A stretch of DNA of 12,827 bases from Oscillospiraceae bacterium (lineage in GTDB: Bacteria > Bacillota > Clostridia > Oscillospirales > Ruminococcaceae). The DNA is taken from positions 1-12,827 of the forward strand of contig JAFPYQ010000132.1 in assembly GCA_017394475.1 (NCBI GenBank), written 5' to 3'. This document shows, piece after piece, positions 6,060 to 12,175 of this stretch. The notes under the pieces were generated by a model. The model had not been told where the DNA came from. It searched no databases and saw nothing but the letters and a program-made list of their open reading frames with translations. Position numbers and translations under genes: made by a program. Every line of letters starts with the position of its first letter. The stretch's first letter is position 1.

Positions 6060-8434
6060 CCGATTATACAACTCTTAAAAAGAATGCACTGGATAAGTAT
6101 TTCTCCCACCTGAATCCGGAACAGAGGGACGCTGTTTTCACCGTAAAGGGCTCCGTTCTCATACTTGCGGGAGCGGGCAGCGGCAAGACCACAGTCCTTG
6201 TCAACCGTATAGCCAATATGATAATGTTCGGCAATGCCTATGCAGATGACGAGGAGATATCCCTCACCGCAGACGAGCGCGCGTTTCTGGAAAGCTACGA
6301 CGGCTCACATGACAAAAATGCCGTTGATACTTTGCGGGATATCATCAGCATTGACACCGTGAAGCCCTGGAGCATCCTTGCCATAACCTTCACCAACAAG
6401 GCCGCAAACGAGCTCAAATCAAGACTGGCGCTGATGCTGGGAGATGATGTGGGAAAGGAAGTCCGTGCCTCTACCTTCCATTCCGCCTGCGTGCGCATAC
6501 TCCGCCGCGAGATAGCAGCTCTGGGCTACAGCCCCTCATTTACCATATATGATGCGGATGATTCAAAAAGGCTGCTCAAAAGCATAATGGATGACCTGTC
6601 CCTGCCCGGGAAATCATTCCCGCCCAATATGGTATCCTCTGCTATATCCCGTGCAAAGGATGAACTGCAGACCCCGGAGGAATATGCAGACGAGGCAGAG
6701 GGGGATTACCGCAATGAGAAGATAGCACAGATATACACGGAATATCAGAAGCGCCTCAGAGCCGCAAATGCACTGGATTTTGACGATATCATCATGAAGA
6801 CCGTGCAGCTCTTCGAGGACTTCCCCGATGTGCTCGACCACTACCGCAACCTTTATAAGTATATACTGGTGGACGAGTATCAGGACACGAACCACGCACA
6901 GTACCGCCTTGTATCCCTGCTGGCAGATAAGTACAAAAACCTGTGCGTAGTGGGCGATGACGACCAGTCCATCTACCGTTTCAGAGGGGCAACTGTTGAA
7001 AACATCCTCTCCTTTGAAGATCAGTTTGAAAAATGCAAGGTCATACGCCTTGAACAGAACTACCGCTCCTATCAGAACATCCTTTCGGGGGCAAATTCCG
7101 TCATCGCCAACAACAGCTCACGCCATCCCAAGGAGCTGTGGAGCGACAGGGGCGACGGCGAAAAGATAGAGATATGGCGCAATGACACCGAATCCGATGA
7201 GGCTCTCTTTGTTACCGAAAAGATAAGCGAGCTTGTGGAGCAAGGGCACAAATACTCCGATTTTGTGGTGCTCTACCGCATAAATGCCCTTTCAAACGCC
7301 TTTGAAAAGAAGTTTTCCGCTGCCCGCATCCCCTACCGCATGATAGGCGGTCTCAGGTTCTATGACAGAAAAGAAGTCAAGGACATACTGGCATATATGA
7401 CGATGCTGGTAAACCCCTTTGACAACATGCGCTTCTCAAGGATAATAAACGAGCCCCGCAGGAACATCGGCAATGTGACGGTGCAGAAGATAAATGAGAT
7501 ATCCGTAAATCTGGGCATAGACCCCCTGACCGTCATGAGGGAGAGCGATTCCTACGCCCCCCTTGCCAAAAAGGCAAATGTGCTGCAGAAGACCGCCGAA
7601 ATGTTCGACTACCTCACCGAAAAGATGGATGAGCTGGATCCTGCGGAGCTGATAGATGAGATACTGCGTGTCACGGGTTATGGAGAGATGCTCGAAAACA
7701 GCGGTGATGAGGGCATAGAACGCCTTGAAAATATAAACGAGCTGAAAAGCAATATCGCGGAATACATCGCGAATGCAGAAGATAACGGTGATGAGGCGGA
7801 TCTGAACGGGTTCCTTGAAAATGCAGCCCTCTACACCGATATGGACCGCAACGATACGGATACCGAGACCGTCAGCCTTATGACAGTCCACACCGCAAAG
7901 GGGCTTGAATTCCCCATCGTCTTTGTGGTGGGCATGGAAGACGGCATATTCCCCTCCGGCCGCGCCACCTATTCCGATCTCGAGGTGGAGGAGGAGCGCA
8001 GGCTCGCCTATGTGGCAATGACCCGCGCCAAGGACAAGCTGTATCTGTCCTATTCCTCACAGCGGATGCTGTACGGTCAGTCGAGCTACAATCCCCGCTC
8101 CCGTTTTCTCAAAGAGATCGACGAGGACTGCATCGAAACATTCCCGAAGATCACCATATCATCCTCTGCCGAAAAGCGCAGTGTACAGCCTGCCGCAGGA
8201 GCATCTTCAAAAAGCACCTACCTTTCCGATGAGAGGAAGAAAAAGGCAGGCGCGGTACAGAAGGGCAGAGTGGATTTCACCGCAGGCGACAGCGTCATAC
8301 ATCCCAAATTCGGCAAGGGCCTTGTTCTTTCGGCAAAGCCCATGGGCGGCGACAATCTGCTGGAGATAGCCTTTGAGACCGTAGGCACCAAAAAGGTCAT
8401 GGCTGCCAATGCAAGGATGGAAAAGGCGGAATAA
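6056..8434 (+). CDS. pcrA: ATP-dependent 3'-5' DNA helicase, UvrD/PcrA type
   Basis: Superfamily 1A helicase for nucleotide excision and mismatch repair, replication restart and rolling-circle plasmid replication; 792 residues. Motifs in order: Q motif LNPEQRDAV (19-27), Walker A GAGSGKT (39-45), motif Ia ITFTNKAANEL (110-120), Walker B VDEYQDT (272-278), motif III GDDDQSIYRFRGA (300-312), motif IV LEQNYRS, motif V TVHTAKGLEFP, and motif VI VAMTRAK. The C-terminus holds the Tudor-like domain of PcrA (GDSVIHPKFGKG), which contacts RNA polymerase in characterised members. It is longer than typical PcrA: an acidic insert of about 45 residues (roughly 58-104) lies between Walker A and motif Ia. 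The ATG overlaps the chorismate mutase stop. Two further genes follow closely on the same strand. Confidence 0.95.
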   Translation: MTDYTTLKKNALDKYFSHLNPEQRDAVFTVKGSVLILAGAGSGKTTVLVNRIANMIMFGNAYADDEEISLTADERAFLESYDGSHDKNAVDTLRDIISIDTVKPWSILAITFTNKAANELKSRLALMLGDDVGKEVRASTFHSACVRILRREIAALGYSPSFTIYDADDSKRLLKSIMDDLSLPGKSFPPNMVSSAISRAKDELQTPEEYADEAEGDYRNEKIAQIYTEYQKRLRAANALDFDDIIMKTVQLFEDFPDVLDHYRNLYKYILVDEYQDTNHAQYRLVSLLADKYKNLCVVGDDDQSIYRFRGATVENILSFEDQFEKCKVIRLEQNYRSYQNILSGANSVIANNSSRHPKELWSDRGDGEKIEIWRNDTESDEALFVTEKISELVEQGHKYSDFVVLYRINALSNAFEKKFSAARIPYRMIGGLRFYDRKEVKDILAYMTMLVNPFDNMRFSRIINEPRRNIGNVTVQKINEISVNLGIDPLTVMRESDSYAPLAKKANVLQKTAEMFDYLTEKMDELDPAELIDEILRVTGYGEMLENSGDEGIERLENINELKSNIAEYIANAEDNGDEADLNGFLENAALYTDMDRNDTDTETVSLMTVHTAKGLEFPIVFVVGMEDGIFPSGRATYSDLEVEEERRLAYVAMTRAKDKLYLSYSSQRMLYGQSSYNPRSRFLKEIDEDCIETFPKITISSSAEKRSVQPAAGASSKSTYLSDERKKKAGAVQKGRVDFTAGDSVIHPKFGKGLVLSAKPMGGDNLLEIAFETVGTKKVMAANARMEKAE

Positions 8435-8467
8435 CGATTTACAGGACATCCCGGAAGGAGAGTAAAA

Positions 8468-9205
8468 ATGTTCAGACAGGAAGTACTCGACCGCATAAAG
8501 GTGATAACTCACAGCTGTGTGCGAATCGGCGGAGAAAAGGTCATATATATCGATCCCGTAGGCATCAAGGGGGCTCCCCATGATGCGGACATCATATTCT
8601 TTACCCACCTTCACCTCGACCATTTTTCTCCCCTTGAGGCAAGAAAGCTCATGAAAGATGACACGGTCATCGTGGCACCGAAAAGCATGGCTCTCCCCTG
8701 CAGGCTGTTCCTTTCATCAAAGGGTAACTCCCATGTTATGCTTGTCCCCGGGCAGGAAACACAGATAAGCGGCATACCCGTTAAGGCAGTTGCCGCATAC
8801 AACAACAAAAAGCCGTTCCATCCCAAGGGCAACGGCTGGCTGGGATATGTTCTGACCATTGACGGCACGGATATCTATATCACCGGGGATACAGACATCA
8901 CAAGCGAATGCAGCAGTGTTTCCTGTGATATACTCATGCTGCCCGTCGGCGGATTTTTCACCATAGATGCGGCAGAGGCAGCACAGCTCACCAACACTGT
9001 CGCCCCCCACACAGTCATACCCATACACTACGGTCTGTGCAACGGCGGGAAGGATGCGCCGGAAAGATTCCGCTCCCGCGTGAACGACGGTATCATCACG
9101 GATATCCGTCCGGAGGTATACAACAGCATCGTTTTAATGATGTATGTCAAGGCATTCGCAGCAGCTGCTGCAGTATTTCTGATAACATATCTGCTGCTCA
9201 GGTGA
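8468..9205 (+). CDS. Metallo-beta-lactamase-fold hydrolase with C-terminal membrane segment
   Basis: MBL-fold protein of the UlaG-like/YtkL-like hydrolase group, 245 residues. Metal-binding residues visible: the HLHLDH signature (47-52), TGDTD (139-143) and a late histidine in IPIHYG (H187). Such proteins hydrolyse phosphoesters, lactones or similar bonds; the substrate here is unknown. The start is well supported by AAGGAG (8455-8460) 7 nt before the ATG. Odd feature: after the end of the MBL fold (about residue 218) comes a hydrophobic tail, roughly YVKAFAAAAAVFLITYLLLR (226-245), ending at the stop. This looks like a single C-terminal membrane helix that would anchor the catalytic domain on the cytoplasmic face. 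It sits 33 nt after pcrA and 16 nt before the next gene, so it is part of the same run. Confidence 0.85.
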   Translation: MFRQEVLDRIKVITHSCVRIGGEKVIYIDPVGIKGAPHDADIIFFTHLHLDHFSPLEARKLMKDDTVIVAPKSMALPCRLFLSSKGNSHVMLVPGQETQISGIPVKAVAAYNNKKPFHPKGNGWLGYVLTIDGTDIYITGDTDITSECSSVSCDILMLPVGGFFTIDAAEAAQLTNTVAPHTVIPIHYGLCNGGKDAPERFRSRVNDGIITDIRPEVYNSIVLMMYVKAFAAAAAVFLITYLLLR

Positions 9206-9221
9206 AACGGGAGGAGAACAG

Positions 9222-10022
9222 ATGAAACAACGGCTGCAGCGCGCACTGGACTGCATGAAAAGGTACAACACGGGCATCATGTACCGGGAATGTTTCGGCT
9301 TTGAGCCCGATACCGAATATGATGTGCTGGTCATCGCCCCGGGGTGGAAGCCCACAAAAATAATAAAGGACCCTGCATATAAGGTCACCGAGCTGTCACA
9401 GCATTCCTATTTTTCGGGATACCTTGTTGAAAAGGACGGGATGAAGGCTGCCTGGGCCCAGACAGCCTCGGGTGCCTGCAATGTTCTGGATCATGCCATA
9501 ATATGCGCCGATATGAAGTTCAGAAGATGTGTGTTCGCCGGTGCGGTGGGGGGACTTACCGACAGCTTTGAGATAGGCGACCTCTGCACTCCCGAGGTCT
9601 GCATATCCGCAGTTTATGCCAATCATTATCTTGATGATACGCTCACCGATATGCACCTGTTTGAAAAAATATATCCCCACACGGAGTATATCGGCAAAGT
9701 GGCAAAGATAGCCGAAAATGCGGGGTATGCACTCAAAACCGCAAAGGTCTTCTGCACGGATTCGATCTCACTGGAATATTCACATCTGGATGAGATAAAA
9801 GCCACAGGCGCAGAGCTCATTGAGATGGAAACAGGCACATTCTACACACTGGCAGACCTGTTCGATGTGCCGTCGGTGGCACTGCTGGCGGTGTCGGACA
9901 ATTCCGCCACAGGCGTTCCGCTGCTGGGCAGGGGCGATGAGCTTGCACAGAGATATATCAACACCAGGAGCACTATCATCCCCGATATGATCTTCCGTAT
10001 AGCAAGGGATGGACGGGAATGA
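9222..10022 (+). CDS. Nucleoside phosphorylase-like protein (PNP/UDP/MTAN superfamily)
   Basis: Predicted cytoplasmic enzyme of the phosphorylase superfamily that cleaves N-glycosidic bonds of nucleosides; 266 residues. Recognisable elements: VLVIAPGWKPTKII (35-48), at the place of the N-terminal phosphate/ribose loop; a Gly/Ala-rich strand-turn FAGAVGGLTDSFEIGD (105-120), the superfamily GxxGGL signature; IEMETGTFYTLA (200-211), the ribose-binding Met-Glu motif; and AVSDNSATG (223-231), where the Asp matches the base-protonating Asp of this superfamily. The N-terminal loop lacks the usual G-D-P pattern, so substrate preference and even use of phosphate versus water are open. A strong GGGAGGAG box (9209-9216 region) precedes the ATG. 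It is the last gene of the run that begins with chorismate mutase; no clear terminator follows. Confidence 0.8.
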   Translation: MKQRLQRALDCMKRYNTGIMYRECFGFEPDTEYDVLVIAPGWKPTKIIKDPAYKVTELSQHSYFSGYLVEKDGMKAAWAQTASGACNVLDHAIICADMKFRRCVFAGAVGGLTDSFEIGDLCTPEVCISAVYANHYLDDTLTDMHLFEKIYPHTEYIGKVAKIAENAGYALKTAKVFCTDSISLEYSHLDEIKATGAELIEMETGTFYTLADLFDVPSVALLAVSDNSATGVPLLGRGDELAQRYINTRSTIIPDMIFRIARDGRE

Positions 10023-10141
10023 TGCGGTCGGTCCGATGGCACGGATTTAAGTTGAATATGTACAAAAATTAAACGGAAATTTGTGCAAACTATTCAAAAC
10101 AATGTATGGCTACCTGCTGAAAAAAAGGTAAATGATTGAAT

Positions 10142-10161
10142 TTTCCCGAAATTTCGGGAAA
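10142..10161. promoter_or_regulatory. 20-bp perfect palindrome, candidate operator
   Basis: TTTCCCGAAATTTCGGGAAA is self-complementary over all 20 bases and ends 4 nt before the -35 box of the HPr/Crh-like gene. Position and even-centred symmetry suggest a homodimeric transcription factor site. It does not match the CRE, Rex, CIRCE, Fur or LexA consensus that I know. The regulator is unknown. Confidence 0.6.
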
Positions 10162-10165
10162 TCTC

Positions 10166-10194
10166 TTGACAATTTGCGAAAAACGTGGTATCCT
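10166..10194 (+). promoter_or_regulatory. Sigma-A promoter of the HPr/Crh-like gene
   Basis: A perfect TTGACA -35 (10166-10171), a 17-nt spacer and -10 TATCCT (10189-10194) preceded by TGG (10186-10188) as extended -10. The start is expected near 10201, giving a leader of about 64 nt. Confidence 0.85.
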
Positions 10195-10201
10195 AAGTGC
10201 A

Positions 10202-10225
10202 TAAAACAGTATGAAAGCTGTTTTA
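10202..10225 (+). promoter_or_regulatory. 5'-leader hairpin of the HPr/Crh-like mRNA
   Basis: TAAAACAG (10202-10209) pairs perfectly with CTGTTTTA (10218-10225) over an 8-nt loop, right at the predicted 5' end of the transcript. Terminal hairpins of this kind can protect an mRNA from 5'-end-dependent decay; an operator role is also possible. Confidence 0.45.
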
Positions 10226-10232
10226 CAGGAGA

Positions 10233-10268
10233 ATGAAACATAGACTACAGAAAGGCGGATTAGTATGA
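10233..10268 (+). CDS. Possible 11-codon leader peptide overlapping the HPr/Crh-like start
   Basis: An ATG at 10233 opens an 11-codon frame (MKHRLQKGGLV) whose TGA (10266-10268) overlaps the ATG of the next gene. It follows AGGAG (10227-10231) at a spacing of only 1 nt, which is poor for initiation. It may be chance; if translated it would couple ribosomes to the main start. Confidence 0.15.
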   Translation: MKHRLQKGGLV

Positions 10269-10495
10269 AAAAGGCTACTATCAGACTGGCAACCATCAAC
10301 GATGTAAAGAACTTCGTTTCCAAGGTTTCACTCTGCGATTTTGATGTGGATCTCATTTCCGGAAGATATGCTGTTGATGCAAAGTCCATCATGGGTATAT
10401 TTAGTCTTGATCTTGAGAAGCCTATCGCACTTGAAGCACACACAGATGATGCTGATGAGTTCTTCGCAGCTATAAAGCAGTACATTGTTGGCTGA
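10265..10495 (+). CDS. HPr-family protein lacking the phosphorylatable histidine (Crh-like)
   Basis: A 76-residue HPr-fold protein. Aligned by eye with Bacillus HPr without gaps, the regulatory serine is kept in VDAKSIMGIFSLDL (S41, equal to HPr Ser46). The active-site His15 position is Thr10 and Arg17 is Asn12 (local sequence LATINDVKNF). It therefore cannot take phosphate from PTS enzyme I but keeps the HPr-kinase/phosphorylase target region and the hydrophobic Ile-Met patch used to contact CcpA, like B. subtilis Crh. The inferred role is carbon catabolite regulation rather than sugar transport; this is not shown by the sequence alone. The start is set by AAAGGCGG (10251-10258) 6 nt upstream. 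It is a stand-alone unit with its own promoter, an upstream palindrome and a terminator. Codon use is AT-richer than its upstream neighbours. Confidence 0.85.
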   Translation: MKKATIRLATINDVKNFVSKVSLCDFDVDLISGRYAVDAKSIMGIFSLDLEKPIALEAHTDDADEFFAAIKQYIVG

Positions 10496-10496
10496 T

Positions 10497-10523
10497 AACG
10501 AAAAGCCTGCAAGGCTGATCGTT
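10497..10523 (+). terminator. Secondary hairpin just after the HPr/Crh-like stop
   Basis: AACGA (10497-10501) pairs with TCGTT (10519-10523), and AGCC (10504-10507) with GGCT (10513-10516), with small internal AA/GA mismatches and a TGCAA loop. A T-rich stretch (GTTTGTT) follows. It may help termination or block 3' decay. Confidence 0.4.
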
Positions 10524-10538
10524 GTTTGTTAGGAACTT

Positions 10539-10573
10539 ATGCCGCAGTGCCCGGAAGAGCGCTGCGGCATTTT
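10539..10573 (+). terminator. Rho-independent terminator of the HPr/Crh-like gene
   Basis: ATGCCGCAG (10539-10547) pairs perfectly with CTGCGGCAT (10562-10570). The stem extends inward by a T-G and two G-C pairs to a loop at 10551-10558, and the 3' arm ends in TTTT (10570-10573). Confidence 0.8.
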
Positions 10574-10886
10574 ACATATGTCTGCAAAATGATCCTGCTG
10601 AGATCACTATCAAACATATCTGGGAGAACGGCTGCGGATATCCGTTTTAATTGTCCGCATTTATATCACAAAGTCATTATAGCTGTGTGAGCAAACTGCC
10701 GCTCCGCGACTTTTTCATTTTCCCCATAACGATCACGATAAGAAAAGTTTTATGGTGCAACGGACTTCAGGCGCAATGCGACATCGTTATCCGTACCTGC
10801 TTGAATATAGCGGGCTGACAGAGGGGATGATATGCCGGTCATGCGACCGATGGATCGCAGTATGTCCGAAAAATACAGATGTTTCC
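10574..10886. other. Non-coding or decayed stretch left of the insertion sequence
   Basis: About 310 bases without a convincing gene. Visible structure: a GGATATCC-centred palindrome (10635-10644); TGCGGA/TCCGCA arms (10633-10638, 10654-10659); an 8-bp inverted repeat ATAACGAT/ATCGTTAT (10726-10733, 10783-10790) enclosing 49 nt; and a CGGTC/GACCG hairpin (about 10835-10848). On the - strand a frame ending at 10750 stays open to the insertion site and continues for a short way on the other side if the IS is removed. It could be a decayed gene end or an untranslated RNA; neither is proven. Confidence 0.4.
10877..10886. repeat. Left copy of the 10-bp target-site duplication
   Basis: AGATGTTTCC abuts the left inverted repeat and is repeated exactly at 12065-12074, abutting the right inverted repeat. 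A duplication of this size fits ISAs1-family transposition. Confidence 0.95.
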
Positions 10887-10905
10887 CACGGCAACAGCAT
10901 TTACT
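10887..10905. repeat. Left terminal inverted repeat of the insertion sequence
   Basis: CACGGCAACAGCATTTACT is the exact reverse complement of 12046-12064. The transposase stop codon (10904-10906) overlaps its inner end. Confidence 0.96.
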
Positions 10906-12016
10906 ATTGAGGAGAAACGGAAGAAGGATCAAAAAGGATATCGAGGAAAAGAGTAGGTTCAAGTGCGGCACGAAACATCAGTCGTCTTTTGCTAATACGC
11001 TTGTACTGAGCCTGAGAAACAAGATTGAGAGCGATTTTACGCATAATATTGAGAACGAGCGGTGAATTATCTTTTCTTGCTCTTGAAGCATCTTCTTTGA
11101 AAATAACATCAAGACACCAATGAAGATTATTTTCTATTGCCCAGTGCTTTCTTACAGAATCGGCAAATTCATCGAGATCAGTAAGCGAGGTTATGAAATA
11201 TCTTGTAAATTCTCGTGTTTCTCCTTTTTCGCTAACTGTTGACTTCACACATCCAAGTCCCTTTAAGCCTTTCCATTCGTCTTTTTGTTCCAGCCAAGAT
11301 AACTCAGTAAGAAGCTGATATTCTCTTTTTTCTATTCTCCCATGTCCCTTGTCAAGCGTTGATTTCATCGGAATATCATCACAAAATTCATTAAAATAAT
11401 CTTCGGTATCCTTGTATAATGCAGGCTGATTCTGTTTCAGACCTATTGCGTAATCTGCTTTCTTCTTAATTATCTTTTCAACGATTTTCTTCTGACAACT
11501 CATCGCATCAGCAGTAACGATGTCGCCTTCTACATCTATCAAATCAAGAAGTTCAGGAACTGCCGTTATCTTATTTGTTTTTTCTTCAACTGACAATTCG
11601 CCTAAAGTAAGGTGATTTTCGGCAACAAATGCACTTATTACATGATATGCTTTATGTTTATCATTGCCGCTTCCACAAATCGTTTTTCCGTCTATTGCCA
11701 CTGTTCCTCTTTTAGTCCTTTCGCTGGATATCCAGTTTATCAGGCATGACGAAAGCTCAGACGGGTTTAATTTTTCAAATACTCGTCTGAATGTGTCACT
11801 ATCAGGTATACCATTCGGAAGTTCAAGAAATTTCGACAAGTATTCCTGTCGACTATTGCCAAACGCCTCCATATCGGCAAAATCTTCCCCTCCGCATATT
11901 ATGGTACACAGTCCTATGATTATAATATCTTCGAGCTTGTGTCGGATATTTCCATATCCTGTCCTCCTTGGCTCGCTTATATTTCGTATTCCTTCTTTTA
12001 ATTCTTCTATTTTCAT
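10904..12016 (-). CDS. ISAs1-family DDE transposase
   Basis: Cuts and joins the element's ends during transposition; 370 residues, full length for the family. The N-terminal DDE_Tnp_1-associated region (about 1-90) shows the usual HKLEDIIIIGLCTIICGGEDF and GIPDSDTFRRVF patterns. The catalytic domain follows, with D109 in VAIDGKTICGS, D170 in IVTADAMSCQ, and E295 in HWAIENNLHWCLDVIFKED, the expected D-D-E set. It is uninterrupted, with ATG at 12014-12016 and TAG at 10904-10906; the Shine-Dalgarno is weak, as is common for transposases. Codon use is AT-rich, unlike the flanking chromosomal genes. It is transcribed against the general direction of the region, diverging from the gene at 12176. 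Confidence 0.96.
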   Translation of the reverse strand: MKIEELKEGIRNISEPRRTGYGNIRHKLEDIIIIGLCTIICGGEDFADMEAFGNSRQEYLSKFLELPNGIPDSDTFRRVFEKLNPSELSSCLINWISSERTKRGTVAIDGKTICGSGNDKHKAYHVISAFVAENHLTLGELSVEEKTNKITAVPELLDLIDVEGDIVTADAMSCQKKIVEKIIKKKADYAIGLKQNQPALYKDTEDYFNEFCDDIPMKSTLDKGHGRIEKREYQLLTELSWLEQKDEWKGLKGLGCVKSTVSEKGETREFTRYFITSLTDLDEFADSVRKHWAIENNLHWCLDVIFKEDASRARKDNSPLVLNIMRKIALNLVSQAQYKRISKRRLMFRAALEPTLFLDILFDPSSVSPQ

Positions 12017-12045
12017 ATCTCTATTTTACATCTTTTTCTTTAAAA

Positions 12046-12064
12046 AGTAAATGCTGTTGCCGTG
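12046..12064. repeat. Right terminal inverted repeat of the insertion sequence
   Basis: AGTAAATGCTGTTGCCGTG is the exact reverse complement of the left end (10887-10905), 19 of 19 bases. Confidence 0.96.
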
Positions 12065-12074
12065 AGATGTTTCC
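12065..12074. repeat. Right copy of the 10-bp target-site duplication
   Basis: AGATGTTTCC directly follows the right inverted repeat and matches 10877-10886 exactly. It ends 9 nt before the -35 box of the next gene. Confidence 0.95.
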
Positions 12075-12083
12075 CGTCGGTAC

Positions 12084-12112
12084 TTGATTTTTTCCTTAAA
12101 ATGTGGTAGAAT
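12084..12112 (+). promoter_or_regulatory. Sigma-A promoter of the dehydratase/activase-related gene
   Basis: TTGATT (12084-12089), a 17-nt spacer and TAGAAT (12107-12112) preceded by TGG as extended -10. The start is expected near 12119, giving a leader of about 57 nt. The core is intact although an insertion sequence landed 19 nt upstream of the -35 box. Confidence 0.8.
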
Positions 12113-12175
12113 ATAACTACTTGTTTCTAAAAACAGAGTAATACTCAAAAAATACTTTACCGACTGAGGTTAAAA

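Larger units (their letters stand above)
10887..12064 (-). mobile_element. Complete ISAs1-family insertion sequence
   Basis: A 1178-bp element bounded by perfect 19-bp terminal inverted repeats and flanked by an identical 10-bp target duplication. It contains one intact transposase gene on the - strand that fills nearly the whole element. It is clearly more AT-rich than the neighbouring genes, in keeping with a separate origin. Perfect ends, an intact frame and an exact duplication indicate a recent, probably still active insertion. It sits between the terminator of the HPr/Crh-like gene and the promoter of the gene at 12176, and interrupts no recognised gene. Confidence 0.96.

Noticed and set aside
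7436..7891. Long - strand open frame inside pcrA
   Set aside because: Antisense to conserved helicase sequence, with low-complexity aromatic and His-rich composition typical of shadows.
10832..11065. + strand open frame crossing the left end of the insertion sequence, with a GAGGGG box upstream
   Set aside because: It runs from flanking DNA into the IS antisense to the transposase. Without the IS it would encode only about 29 residues ending inside the next promoter.
11664..12050. + strand open frame antisense to the transposase start
   Set aside because: Shadow of the transposase; Ser/Ile/Phe-rich with no family features.
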